From contig JAJFIK010000023.1 of assembly GCA_021775005.1 (NCBI GenBank), positions 1 through 47,099 on the forward strand: a DNA stretch of 47,099 nt, given 5' to 3'. The DNA is from Rhodospirillales bacterium (GTDB lineage: Bacteria > Pseudomonadota > Alphaproteobacteria > JAJFIK01). Positions 16,293-24,376 of the stretch are shown here, one piece after another. How positions within the stretch are numbered: position 1 is the stretch's first letter; each line of letters starts with the position of its first letter. The notes beneath the pieces were generated by a model. The model saw only the letters and a program-made list of their open reading frames with translations, ran no database searches and was not told the DNA's origin. The translations under genes and the position numbers were made by a program.

Positions 16293-17252
16293 ATGAAGAT
16301 TTTTCTGACCGGTGGATCGGGGTTCGTTGGCGGCGCGGTTATTTCACAGCTTGGCGGCGTACATGAGTTTCTCTGTATGTCGCGCTCCGAAGCAAGTGAC
16401 GCAAAGATCAAAGCCTTTGGCGGCACGCCGGTGCGCTCAGCCCTCGGTGACGTAGGGGAAAAGCTGTTGGAAGGCATCGATGCCATCGTCCACTCTGCGG
16501 CCTATGTGGAATCCTGGGGACCGTGGAAGACCTATTGGGATCTGAATGTTGCCGGTACCAGACAATTGCTCACCGCCGCCCGCGCGGCAGGGGTGAAGCG
16601 CTTTGTCCACATTGGAACTGAGGCGTGCCTCTTCAAAGGCCAAGATATGCGCGGCATTGATGAGACTTATCCCTATGCGCTCAATTCGCCCTATCCCTAT
16701 TCACGTACAAAGGCCTATGCAGAATTGGCCGTGCTTGAAGCCAATGAGCCCGGCACCTTTGAGACGATTTCCATTCGCCCGCGATTTATTTGGGGGCCCG
16801 GCGACCAAACCATGCTGCCAGAGCTACGCAAAATGGTGGAAAGCGGCGGCTTTATGTGGATAGACGGCGGCCGGGCCAAAACCTCCACTGTCTACATCGA
16901 CAATGTGGTCGAAGGCGTCCGCTTGGCGCTTGAGAAGGGCCGCGGCGGGGAAGCTTATTTTATTACCGATGATGAAGTGACCACCATGCGCAAAATCATC
17001 TCAGGCTTGGCAGCAACAGACGGGCTTGCGCTACCTGACAAGAACGTGCCTGCGTGGGTGGCGGGAGCGCTCGCCTTTAGCTTGGAAAAATTGGCGCGCC
17101 TTACCGGTACGGCCAAGGCACCCATGATTACGCGATTTGCCGCAGATATAATGTCGCGCGAATGCACCATCGATATATCCAAGGCCAAGTCAGAGCTTGG
17201 CTATGTGCCGCTGGTGTCCATTGAAGAAGGCCTTGCCCGCATGACAGCGTGA
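16293..17252 (+). CDS. NAD(P)-dependent epimerase/dehydratase family protein, 3-beta-HSD-like
   Basis: A 320-residue extended short-chain dehydrogenase. The N-terminal Rossmann motif is FLTGGSGFVGG, and the catalytic YxxxK is in PYSRTKAYAE, with the preceding RFVHIGTEA strand. Sequence style (IRPRFIWGPGDQTMLPEL, then a C-terminal variable substrate domain) resembles 3-beta-hydroxysteroid dehydrogenase or nucleoside-sugar epimerase relatives. The start is ATG 16293 with AGAGGAG upstream, which removes an unsupported 21-residue N-terminal extension. It is divergent from the dehalogenase-like operon and followed 48 bases later by an acyl-CoA dehydrogenase, so they may be co-transcribed. The exact substrate is not readable; a sterol or lipid role is a guess from context. 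Confidence 0.87.
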   Translation: MKIFLTGGSGFVGGAVISQLGGVHEFLCMSRSEASDAKIKAFGGTPVRSALGDVGEKLLEGIDAIVHSAAYVESWGPWKTYWDLNVAGTRQLLTAARAAGVKRFVHIGTEACLFKGQDMRGIDETYPYALNSPYPYSRTKAYAELAVLEANEPGTFETISIRPRFIWGPGDQTMLPELRKMVESGGFMWIDGGRAKTSTVYIDNVVEGVRLALEKGRGGEAYFITDDEVTTMRKIISGLAATDGLALPDKNVPAWVAGALAFSLEKLARLTGTAKAPMITRFAADIMSRECTIDISKAKSELGYVPLVSIEEGLARMTA

Positions 17253-17300
17253 GCCCGCGCCCGCACCAAATGAACAAGATCAACGCCCCGGAGAGAATTC

Positions 17301-18572
17301 ATGGACTTCCGTATTCCCGAAGCGCTTACGACAAAGATCGAAGAAATTGATGCCTTCATTGCGCGTGAGATCAAACCGCTAGAGCTAGAGAATGACAACA
17401 TCCGCTTCTTTGATCACCGCCGCGAACATGCGCGCACAGATTGGGACAACCAGGGCCTGCCGCGCGTGGACTGGGAAGACTTACTGCGGGAGATGCGCCG
17501 CCGCGCGGACAAGGCAGGCATTCTGCGCCTTCCCCTGCCGAAGGAATATGGCGGCAAAGACATTGGCAATTTGTGGATGGCGGTGATCCGCGAGCATCTT
17601 GCAGCGAAGGGGCTCGGGCTCCACAACGATCTGCAAAACGAAAGCTCCGTGGTGGGTAATTTCCCGCAAATTCTCATGCTGCGGGATTTCGGCACCGATG
17701 CGCAGAAGTCTGAGTTCATTGAAGGCATGTTGGCGGGCACCCACCGCATTGCCTTTGGGCTCACCGAGCCCGACCACGGCTCGGACGCCACCTGGATGGA
17801 AACCCGCGCAGAACCGCATGTGCGCAACGGCGTGAATGGCTGGCTCCTCAATGGCGAGAAGATGTGGAACACCGGCATGCATGTGGCGAACTACGACATG
17901 GTTTTCGCCCGCACCAGCGGGGAAGACGGCGCGGCCCGCGGCATTACCTGTTTCTTGGTCCCCACGGCAACCGAGGGTTTCAAGGTTGAGGAATATTATT
18001 GGACCTTCAATATGCCCACAGACCACCCGCGCATTTCCATGACCAATGTGTGGGTGCCGGACAGCGCCATCTTTGGGCCGCCGGATATGGGGCTCGCCCT
18101 GGCGCAGCATTTTGTCCACGAGAACCGTATTCGCCAAGCGGCGAGCTCATTGGGCGCGGCGCAGTTCTGCATCAATGAGGCGGTGGCCTATGCGCGTAAA
18201 CGCAAACCCTTTGGCAAGCCTCTTGCGGCCAATCAGGCAATTCAGTTTCCGCTGGCAGAGCTACACACCGAAGCTGCCATGCTGCGCGCGCTGATCCGCC
18301 AGACCGCGTGGGAGATGGATCAGATGACCCACAAAGAAGTGGCGGTCAAAATCTCAGACAAAGTGGCTATGTGTAATTACCGCGCCAACCGGCTTTGCTG
18401 TAACGCCGCCGATCAAGCTATGCAGACCTGCGGGGGCATGGGCTATTCCCGGCACATGCCCTTTGAACACATCTATCGCCATCACCGGCGCTATCGCATC
18501 ACCGAAGGGGCAGAAGAGATTCAAATCCGCAAAGTGGCGGGGCATCTGTTTGGATTTTTGGGGCGCGATTGA
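17301..18572 (+). CDS. Acyl-CoA dehydrogenase (full length)
   Basis: A 423-residue flavin dehydrogenase. All domains are present: N-terminal helical region with LPKEYGG, the middle domain with FGLTEPDHGSDATWMETRA and NGEKMWNTG, and the C-terminal helical domain with QTCGGMGYSRHMPFEH and RITEGAEEIQ. The acid at about residue 402 is in the position of the catalytic glutamate of medium-chain acyl-CoA dehydrogenases (motif EG near the C-terminus). The start ATG 17301 follows GGAGAGAATTC. It follows the epimerase gene closely and ends 19 bases before the convergent OmpA-like gene. A beta-oxidation role is secure; acyl-chain preference is unknown. Confidence 0.94.
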   Translation: MDFRIPEALTTKIEEIDAFIAREIKPLELENDNIRFFDHRREHARTDWDNQGLPRVDWEDLLREMRRRADKAGILRLPLPKEYGGKDIGNLWMAVIREHLAAKGLGLHNDLQNESSVVGNFPQILMLRDFGTDAQKSEFIEGMLAGTHRIAFGLTEPDHGSDATWMETRAEPHVRNGVNGWLLNGEKMWNTGMHVANYDMVFARTSGEDGAARGITCFLVPTATEGFKVEEYYWTFNMPTDHPRISMTNVWVPDSAIFGPPDMGLALAQHFVHENRIRQAASSLGAAQFCINEAVAYARKRKPFGKPLAANQAIQFPLAELHTEAAMLRALIRQTAWEMDQMTHKEVAVKISDKVAMCNYRANRLCCNAADQAMQTCGGMGYSRHMPFEHIYRHHRRYRITEGAEEIQIRKVAGHLFGFLGRD

Positions 18573-18591
18573 ACTGGTTCAGACGTGCGAG

Positions 18592-19128
18592 TTAGAGGTC
18601 TTGGCCGTCCGCGAGAAACGCGGGGCGTTCCAAAATGGCTTCCAGGCTGCCGTCATCCATGCGTATCCAGTTTCCCGGAATGCCGCTTTGCAAAAGCACA
18701 TCGTGGATCTGATCACTGCGGGCAAAGCCGAGCTCTGTCGTAAGGGATGGGCCGGGGCTGATCCAGATGTCTGCCTCGCCGTAAATCAGGACCGCTTCTG
18801 CCGCCATGGCGACCATGTCCTCGCCAGCTAGCGTCAACGCGGAACTGCCGCGCGCGAAATAAATCGTGAAGTGATCTTGGTAGCCGGGGCTATCGACACC
18901 GATGACGACCAAGGCCTCGGCCCCCTCACCAAAGCCGAGGAACGGCAGTCCGGTTTCTTCAAGCTCAAAGATGGCGGGGGTGGCAGCGGCCTCATTCAGG
19001 GGCTCTGCCATCGTGGCCGGGGCCACCAATATCTCGTTTGCGGGGCCCGCCATGCTGGTCCCTGCGCCAAATATTGTGAGGCCCATAAGCACCAGGCCGA
19101 TGTTTTGAAATGCGCGTCCCCACCGCAT
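18592..19128 (-). CDS. Exported small protein with OmpA-like character
   Basis: A 178-residue protein with an N-terminal signal (about 1-28, hydrophobic core IGLVLMGLTIFGAG). The segment HFTIYFARGSSALTLAGEDM resembles the beta-strand-turn-helix at the start of OmpA-C domains, which bind peptidoglycan, but the usual NxxLSxxRA helix is not clear and the domain looks short or divergent. It could be a degenerate OmpA-like domain or a different periplasmic protein. The start ATG 19128 has GGGAGTAGAAAT upstream. It is monocistronic, convergent with the acyl-CoA dehydrogenase and divergent from the thiolase across 266 bases. Confidence 0.6.
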   Translation of the reverse strand: MRWGRAFQNIGLVLMGLTIFGAGTSMAGPANEILVAPATMAEPLNEAAATPAIFELEETGLPFLGFGEGAEALVVIGVDSPGYQDHFTIYFARGSSALTLAGEDMVAMAAEAVLIYGEADIWISPGPSLTTELGFARSDQIHDVLLQSGIPGNWIRMDDGSLEAILERPAFLADGQDL

Positions 19129-19394
19129 ATTTCTACTCCCGCTTTCCTATTGCCGTTGAGTATCCCTGAAACCCATTGATAAGCCGTGAAAGGGCCTCTC
19201 AGAGGGCGTAAACTGTCCCATCCCGGGGCGTTTTCGCGGCAGGATTGGGGCAATGAGGCTTGTCGCGGGTGCCGCCTCTGGAGCTTGGAAGGGAAGGAAT
19301 CGCCAAATGGCACTCATGCCGTTAAGGTTCCCGACGAATTGTCAGATTAACCAAGGGCGAGGCCCTCGGATCCCATCATTTGGAGGATGAAATC

Positions 19395-20597
19395 ATGCGT
19401 GAAGCCGTAATCGTATCGACCGCCCGTACCGGGCTCGCCAAATCAGGCCGGGGCGGATTTAACATCACCCACGGCTCCATTATGGCCGGGCACACCCTGA
19501 AACACGCAGCTGAGCGCGCCAAAGTTGAGGGTGCCGAAATTGAAGACGTGATCATGGGCTGCGGCAATCCAGAGGGCGCCACGGGCATGAACACAGCGCG
19601 GATTTCTGCCATGCAGGCGGGCTTCCCCGTTTCAGTGGCAGGAACCACCGTCAATCGGTTTTGCTCTTCCGGGCTTCAGACCATTGCCATGGCAGCGGGG
19701 CGCATTGTTGCCGAAGGTGTTCCCATCATGGCCGCAGGCGGTGTGGAAAGCATCTCCCTCGTCACCATGGCCGGTGCGAATTACAACAACATCGTTGAAG
19801 AAGGGCTTTTTGCCCGCATGCCCGCACTTTGGATGGCGATGATCGAAACCGCAGAGATTGTCGCTGAGCGCTACAATATTTCTCGCGAGGCGCAAGATGA
19901 ATACTCTCTGCGCAGCCAACAACTGGTGGCCGCCGGTCAGGAAGCCGGTAAATTCGCCGACGAAATCGTACCGCTGCCTACCAAGATGAAAGTGGTCAAC
20001 CGCGAAACCAAAGAAGAAAGCATTGTCGATTACGTGGTCGACAAAGACGAATGCAATCGCCCCTCAACAACATTGGAAGGGCTCGCAGGGCTAAAGCCGG
20101 TGCTCGCCAATGGGCAACAGATCAAAGAAGGCAAATACGTCACGGCGGGCAATGCCTCACAGCTTTCCGATGGCGCCTCGTCCTGCATATTGATGGAAGC
20201 CAAGGAAGCGGAACGCCGCGGGCTTGAGCCGCTGGGTGCCTTCCGCGGCTTTGCCGTTGCAGGTTGTGAGCCCGATGAAATGGGCATTGGTCCGGTCTAT
20301 GCGGTGCCGCGCCTGTTGGAGCGGGCCGGTCTTAAAGTCGATGACATCGATATTTGGGAGTTGAATGAAGCCTTCGCCTCGCAATGTCTTTATAGCCGCG
20401 ATAAGCTCGGCATTGATCCCGATAAATACAACGTCAATGGCGGCTCCATTTCTATTGGGCATCCTTTTGGCATGACCGGCGCTCGTTGCACCGGGCACTT
20501 GCTTATTGAAGGCAAACGCCGCGGCGCGAAATACGGCGTTGTCACCATGTGTATTGGCGGCGGTCAGGGCGCAGCAGGATTGTTTGAAATCTTCTAG
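19395..20597 (+). CDS. Acetyl-CoA acetyltransferase / 3-ketoacyl-CoA thiolase
   Basis: A 400-residue thiolase. The acyl-accepting Cys90 is in [11 protein letters not shown], the active-site His in [12 protein letters not shown], and the second Cys in [10 protein letters not shown] near the C-terminus, so all three family signatures are intact. It catalyses thiolytic cleavage of 3-ketoacyl-CoA (or condensation of two acetyl-CoA). I start at ATG 19395 with GGAGG nine bases upstream. The gene ends 10 bases before a strong hairpin terminator, so it is probably monocistronic. It supplies the last step for the acyl-CoA enzymes spread through the first 20 kb. Whether it prefers long chains or acetoacetyl-CoA is not fixed by sequence. 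Confidence 0.95.
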   Translation: MREAVIVSTARTGLAKSGRGGFNITHGSIMAGHTLKHAAERAKVEGAEIEDVIMGCGNPEGATGMNTARISAMQAGFPVSVAGTTVNRFCSSGLQTIAMAAGRIVAEGVPIMAAGGVESISLVTMAGANYNNIVEEGLFARMPALWMAMIETAEIVAERYNISREAQDEYSLRSQQLVAAGQEAGKFADEIVPLPTKMKVVNRETKEESIVDYVVDKDECNRPSTTLEGLAGLKPVLANGQQIKEGKYVTAGNASQLSDGASSCILMEAKEAERRGLEPLGAFRGFAVAGCEPDEMGIGPVYAVPRLLERAGLKVDDIDIWELNEAFASQCLYSRDKLGIDPDKYNVNGGSISIGHPFGMTGARCTGHLLIEGKRRGAKYGVVTMCIGGGQGAAGLFEIF

Positions 20598-20607
20598 GCC
20601 GATCAAA

Positions 20608-20650
20608 TTGCAGACATCGAAAGCGCCGGGCAGCGATGCTCGGCGTTTTT
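20608..20650. repeat. 43-bp direct repeat, left copy (contains a terminator)
   Basis: These 43 bases are identical, base for base, to 22008-22050, exactly 1400 bases away. The repeat holds 16 bases of leader (beginning TTGCAGACATCG) as well as the hairpin and the first T's, so it is more than two similar terminators. The base before each copy differs (A versus C), and the right copy continues with A rather than more T. Confidence 0.95.
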
Positions 20651-20652
20651 TT
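20624..20652 (+). terminator. Rho-independent terminator after the thiolase
   Basis: Hairpin arms CGCCGGGCA (20624-20632) and TGCTCGGCG (20637-20645) form a 9-bp stem with one G-U pair, closed by a GCGA (GNRA-type) tetraloop and followed by seven T's. It starts 27 bases after the thiolase stop. This is the strongest terminator in the window. Confidence 0.92.
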
Positions 20653-20968
20653 GGGCAAGAGCCGGGTTCGCAGAAATAGCGCCAGTATTTTGCAATGCGG
20701 CATCACTCAGAAATGTGTGCATATTCAGGGCGTTGGCATGCCAGTGGTTGTTGTGCAACAGACATTCTAGTATTCCGCTACCTTTCCCCCAATCAGACAG
20801 TCGTTTTCCGTGATCAGAGGTGCTGCGTTCTATATACTCGCGGTCGCTAGTAGTTGTGACGATAACGAGCCGAGGTGACGCGGCGTAGAGCGTCCCTACC
20901 CAACCAGTCGAATTTTCATGTGCGTGATTTGAGCGATGAGAATTACGCAGTAGAGGTGGAGGCGGACA
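20651..20968. other. Non-coding stretch upstream of the cysteine-rich protein gene
   Basis: About 318 bases without a convincing gene. Composition is more AT-rich than neighbours. I see a short palindrome (TGTTG-TG-CAACA) near 20750 and a good ribosome site (GGTGGAGG, about 20956-20963) for the following gene; no certain promoter. It may hold the promoter of that gene. Confidence 0.5.
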
Positions 20969-21952
20969 ATGCGTTACTTACTTTTCTTTGCAATTGTGAG
21001 TTGGATTGGCGTTGCGCATGCGCAACAAGTGATTGACTTCGAAACGATACAAGATTCTACAACAAATACTATTGTGACACCGCAAGAGGGTGACCCGGTT
21101 TGGGATCAGTACTTTATTGATCCGTGGAATATCGTTTTCACGATGAAGGATAGCAATTTCAACTTCGATGGCTATCCGCAGATAGCGCAGGTTGGTCCCC
21201 AACTACCGACGCCGTTTTTTGCATTTGATGGTCCAGTCACCACATATCCAACAAATTGCGGGCAGACCAATGGTGACGAAGAAGACATTCCTGCCGCTAA
21301 TGAGTCCGTTGGTTGTTACTTTTTGACCGATGGCGCATCTGGTGTAACTACTGCAAATCAAATGTTGTTCATCCAGTATGGCGTGGGCGTTCAGGCAGCG
21401 AGCGCCGCAATACTGGATATCGATGGTAATGAGGCATGGACCGTAGCCGCGTTTGATACGACCTTTGTGACGGCATTAACTGTACCCATTGCAACCTATC
21501 GTGTTTGTTCAAGTTTGAACAATGGAGGCATTCCTGCAACGGGCCTTTACGGCGATCCATGCACCACGTCGTCTGACACGGGCGATGGAATTGCTCATGA
21601 ATTTACGATCGGCACATCGAACCCAAATACTCCGATACGAAGCATTCTAATTGCCTTCGATGGGGCCAATGTTAACGGGACAGTGCCAGCAACGAATGTC
21701 GGGCTAGCGTTCGATAATTTTAGCCCAGACGCGCCGCAACCGCCGCTTCCATGCACTGGCACCGTTACCTGTACGAACAACAATACTGGTGCCGCTGGCA
21801 ATTGTTGTGGTTGTGCATGCAATTCTTGCTGCTCGAATTCGGGTCAAAGTGACGGTTCCGATTCATGGTTCTTGAAATTTGCGGTAATGGTTCTTCTGAG
21901 TTTCGTTTTCATAATGACGCTTGTGGTGCTGACGAGAACAAATCGCGGATAG
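20969..21952 (+). CDS. Orphan exported protein with Cys-rich, membrane-anchored C-terminus
   Basis: A 327-residue protein I cannot place in a named family. It has a Sec signal (1-18, cleavage after AHA), a beta-rich extracytoplasmic body (about 20-255) with VIDFE at the mature N-terminus, a Pro linker, then eight cysteines in 27 residues (262, 268, 279, 280, 282, 284, 287, 288), a Ser/Gly spacer, one transmembrane helix (about 300-321) and a short tail TRTNRG. The order body, linker, short motif, helix, basic tail resembles C-terminal sorting signals (PEP-CTERM or MYXO-CTERM type), though no known signature is exact. ATG 20969 follows GGAGG. It lies inside the 1.4 kb repeat-bounded segment with its own terminator copy downstream. 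Confidence 0.8.
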   Translation: MRYLLFFAIVSWIGVAHAQQVIDFETIQDSTTNTIVTPQEGDPVWDQYFIDPWNIVFTMKDSNFNFDGYPQIAQVGPQLPTPFFAFDGPVTTYPTNCGQTNGDEEDIPAANESVGCYFLTDGASGVTTANQMLFIQYGVGVQAASAAILDIDGNEAWTVAAFDTTFVTALTVPIATYRVCSSLNNGGIPATGLYGDPCTTSSDTGDGIAHEFTIGTSNPNTPIRSILIAFDGANVNGTVPATNVGLAFDNFSPDAPQPPLPCTGTVTCTNNNTGAAGNCCGCACNSCCSNSGQSDGSDSWFLKFAVMVLLSFVFIMTLVVLTRTNRG

Positions 21953-22007
21953 AGATCATGCCTAAGCAAAAGGGATCCTTGGCAAGCGTATGGTTTAGTT
22001 TGTAGCC

Positions 22008-22050
22008 TTGCAGACATCGAAAGCGCCGGGCAGCGATGCTCGGCGTTTTT
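22008..22050. repeat. 43-bp direct repeat, right copy (contains a terminator)
   Basis: Identical to 20608-20650. It begins 55 bases after the stop of the cysteine-rich protein and ends six bases before the stop codon of the convergent TPR-oxygenase gene. Confidence 0.95.
22024..22050 (+). terminator. Rho-independent terminator, second copy
   Basis: The same 9-bp stem and GCGA loop as at 20624, here followed by five T's. It would stop transcription of the cysteine-rich protein gene. On the opposite strand the hairpin could also act for the convergent gene, but the A-run needed for that side is weak. Confidence 0.88.
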
Positions 22051-22056
22051 ATTTGC

Positions 22057-23412
22057 CTAAACCTCGCCTGCCAGGGCGCGCTTGCGATACTCGCTGGCCC
22101 ACTCATGGGGGATCACGTCAAAGGCGCAGCTGATCCGCGTCTCATCGCTATCAAAGGGGATGGTGTGGTGAAACATAAACGAGGGAAACATCACGATCAT
22201 GCCTGGCTCGGGTTTCAAAAACTTGGTTTTCGGCGCGGCCTTGTGCGGAATGTGATAGGCCGGGCGGCCAAATTCAATCCAACCCTCATGAGCCTCGCCT
22301 GAGCTTTCCACGCGCTCAGGAATTTTCGCGTAGTAGCAGCCCGAGAGCCACCCCTCCGGGTGGAAGTGCGGCAGCTGGTGGCCCTGGCGATGCATGATGT
22401 TGGCCCAAAGCTCAATGCCAATGCGCCCCGGCGGGCTGGTAGGGAAGGGGCCATCACTTGCGTTCGCTTCCAAATGCTTTTGCATGCGGCGGATGGCTTG
22501 CTCAATGCGAATACCAAATGCTTTCATGAGGGGCGAAGGGTCGTGCAATAGATAAGATACTTTTTGCCCGTTGCGCGTGGCGCGATGGCTGGGGGCGTCT
22601 TCTATGCGGGCGTGATTGGTAAGCTCTTGGGTGAGCGCGGCATTGAAGTCCTGGATGGAAGCAAACCCTTCAGGAACTTCTAGCTCATAGGCAAAGACAT
22701 AATCGTCCAGGCGGCTAATGGCGTTGGCCTCGTCATCGCGTCCAAGTTCGCGCAAGGCCACTTCGCGATAGGCAAGGGACTTAAGCGCAAAAAGATCATT
22801 GCCCTTTAACGCATCGAAGGCTTTTAGTGCCTGTTCGGGATGGCCATTTGCCAAGCACACCTTGCCAAGGGTGTAGTGGGTGTCAGGAACATCCGGCAGC
22901 TCTTTGGCGGCGCGCATGGCAGGTTCCAGCGCCTCACCATAGTGCTGCGCCTCGTAATGCGCGCTGGCAAGATTGAGATAGACCGCAGGCTGGTTTGGCG
23001 CTAGTCGCGCAAGGGCCTCAAACGCCGCAATGGCATCGTCAAATTTGCCTCTTTGGATAAGCAGCCCGCCAAGCGCAAAGAATGCCTGCGGCTGATCGGG
23101 GTGGTGTCCGACAAGGGTTTGAAATGTCTCAATGGCGTCATCCGCGCGCCCGGCGTGAAGGTAGACCGTTGCAAGGGTACCGAGGTAATTGGCATTATCT
23201 GGCACAACTTTGAGCGCCCGCTTGGCAAAGTCGATGGCCTCATCACGTTTGCCTTGCATGTTGCTGGCAACAGCTTTCATGGCGAACGCATCGGGCACCG
23301 CGTCTGTTATGGCAATGATGGGGTCCAGCGCCGCGTCCATATCCTGCGGTTTGTTTTGCTGCAGGGCCTGCATGGCCGATGTCAGGGCTGATTGAATAGC
23401 GGCATTATCCAA
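22057..23412 (-). CDS. TPR protein with C-terminal 2OG-Fe(II) oxygenase domain
   Basis: A 451-residue protein. Residues about 1-230 are tetratricopeptide repeats, for example the AVYLNLASAHYEAQHYGEAL and DTHYTLGKVCLANGHPEQAL units. The C-terminal part (about 270-450) resembles the putative 2OG-Fe(II) oxygenase family: HFHPEGWLSGCYYAKIP supplies the N-terminal iron ligands, MFPSFMFHHTIPF the distal His, and DETRISCAFDV the 2-oxoglutarate-binding Arg. It probably hydroxylates a protein or small molecule. The start is TTG at 23412, seven bases after GGAG; longer readings would run deep into the upstream gene. It overlaps the preceding hydrolase gene by eight bases, so it is coupled to it. Confidence 0.83.
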   Translation of the reverse strand: MDNAAIQSALTSAMQALQQNKPQDMDAALDPIIAITDAVPDAFAMKAVASNMQGKRDEAIDFAKRALKVVPDNANYLGTLATVYLHAGRADDAIETFQTLVGHHPDQPQAFFALGGLLIQRGKFDDAIAAFEALARLAPNQPAVYLNLASAHYEAQHYGEALEPAMRAAKELPDVPDTHYTLGKVCLANGHPEQALKAFDALKGNDLFALKSLAYREVALRELGRDDEANAISRLDDYVFAYELEVPEGFASIQDFNAALTQELTNHARIEDAPSHRATRNGQKVSYLLHDPSPLMKAFGIRIEQAIRRMQKHLEANASDGPFPTSPPGRIGIELWANIMHRQGHQLPHFHPEGWLSGCYYAKIPERVESSGEAHEGWIEFGRPAYHIPHKAAPKTKFLKPEPGMIVMFPSFMFHHTIPFDSDETRISCAFDVIPHEWASEYRKRALAGEV

Positions 23413-24193
23413 AAGCCTTCTCCTGCGGTTGAGCGATCTGAAGGTTACCTGTTTCAACATCACGGATAAACGCAATTGTGTCTCGCAATACTGGCGCCGT
23501 GAATCGCAATGGTGCGGCAATGGATGCAATAATCGCCTTGTGACCCAAAACCGGATAAACGATGTGTCGCACGGTTTGGCCGCGCTCGGTCAGGGCGTCA
23601 TGGAGATGTACAGAATTATGCGGCGGCACGGTTTTGTCGCCTTTTGAATGAAGCAGCAACATGGGCGGCGGCGCGCTGCTCAAGTGTTTGATCGGCCGCG
23701 CCACGTCAATGTCGGTCAGGTGTTCAAACACCGGGCGAACATTATCAGACTCAAGAGGGTTGAAGCTGTAGGGTCCCGCGACGCCGGTAAAACTGGATAT
23801 GGGATTTTGCGAAAATCCGGCCTGACTCAAATATTGCCCATCAAGCATCAACAAGGCGCCGGTGTGGGCTCCAGCGGAATGGCCCATCAAGTGTACCCGT
23901 GAGGGGTCGCCGCCAAAGCGCGCAATGTTCTCTGTGACCCATTTTGCGGCCAAGGCCGCATCATGGACGAAGTCAGGAAACCGCACTTCGGGGTAGAGGC
24001 GATAGTCTGGCACCGCAACGGTGAAGCCGCGCCGCGCAAACGCCTTACCTAAAAAGCCGTAGAGCGTGCGTTCTCCATTTTGCCAACTGCCGCCGTAGAG
24101 ATATAGAAGCACGGGCGCGGGGCCTGCGGTCTGGGCCGGATAGATGTCGATCTTTTGCCGCGGCTCAGGGCCATAAGCTTGCGTATGGGACAT
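23405..24193 (-). CDS. Alpha/beta hydrolase, kynurenine-formamidase/BD-FAE-like
   Basis: A 262-residue soluble alpha/beta hydrolase. The oxyanion segment is YLYGGSWQNGE (a HGGxW-type motif with Tyr in place of His), the nucleophile is in GHSAG, and the distal acid and His are in HSKGDKTVPPHNS and LGHKAI. The layout matches esterases of the bacterial feruloyl-esterase/formamidase-like group. I start at ATG 24193 with AGGAG ten bases upstream; a GTG at 24202 would leave only one base of spacing. Its end overlaps the TTG start of the TPR-oxygenase gene. It is divergent from the ScsB-type gene. Substrate is unknown. Confidence 0.87.
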   Translation of the reverse strand: MSHTQAYGPEPRQKIDIYPAQTAGPAPVLLYLYGGSWQNGERTLYGFLGKAFARRGFTVAVPDYRLYPEVRFPDFVHDAALAAKWVTENIARFGGDPSRVHLMGHSAGAHTGALLMLDGQYLSQAGFSQNPISSFTGVAGPYSFNPLESDNVRPVFEHLTDIDVARPIKHLSSAPPPMLLLHSKGDKTVPPHNSVHLHDALTERGQTVRHIVYPVLGHKAIIASIAAPLRFTAPVLRDTIAFIRDVETGNLQIAQPQEKAFG

Positions 24194-24376
24194 TTCGGTC
24201 ACGCTCCTGTGATAGGGGGTTTGGCTGGCCCCCCAAGACCGTTACAACATGGCGCCCTTGGGCATCTAGTTTTTGGCTCATTTTATGCTCGTGCTGGGAA
24301 ACTATAGGAATTGATGGGCGCGCGTCCATCCAAGCGGAAGATATTGAGTGTGAGTATCTTGTATCGGCAAGGACGT

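Larger units (their letters stand above)
20651..22050. other. Candidate 1.4 kb inserted segment bounded by terminator repeats
   Basis: The segment between the left repeat and the end of the right repeat is exactly 1400 bases, carries one orphan gene, is AT-richer than its surroundings, and uses codons unlike the flanking metabolic genes. Removing it would restore a compact convergent junction: thiolase, one terminator, TPR-oxygenase stop. No recombinase or transposase is inside. It could be a non-autonomous insertion at a terminator or a recombination-generated duplication. Confidence 0.6.

Noticed and set aside
17481-18137. 218-codon reverse frame opposite the acyl-CoA dehydrogenase
   Set aside because: Shadow of a strongly coding gene; no motif in the translation.
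20651-22050. Calling the 1.4 kb segment an integron cassette or insertion sequence
   Set aside because: No integrase, transposase, attC-like fold or terminal inverted repeats were found; only the direct repeats support mobility.
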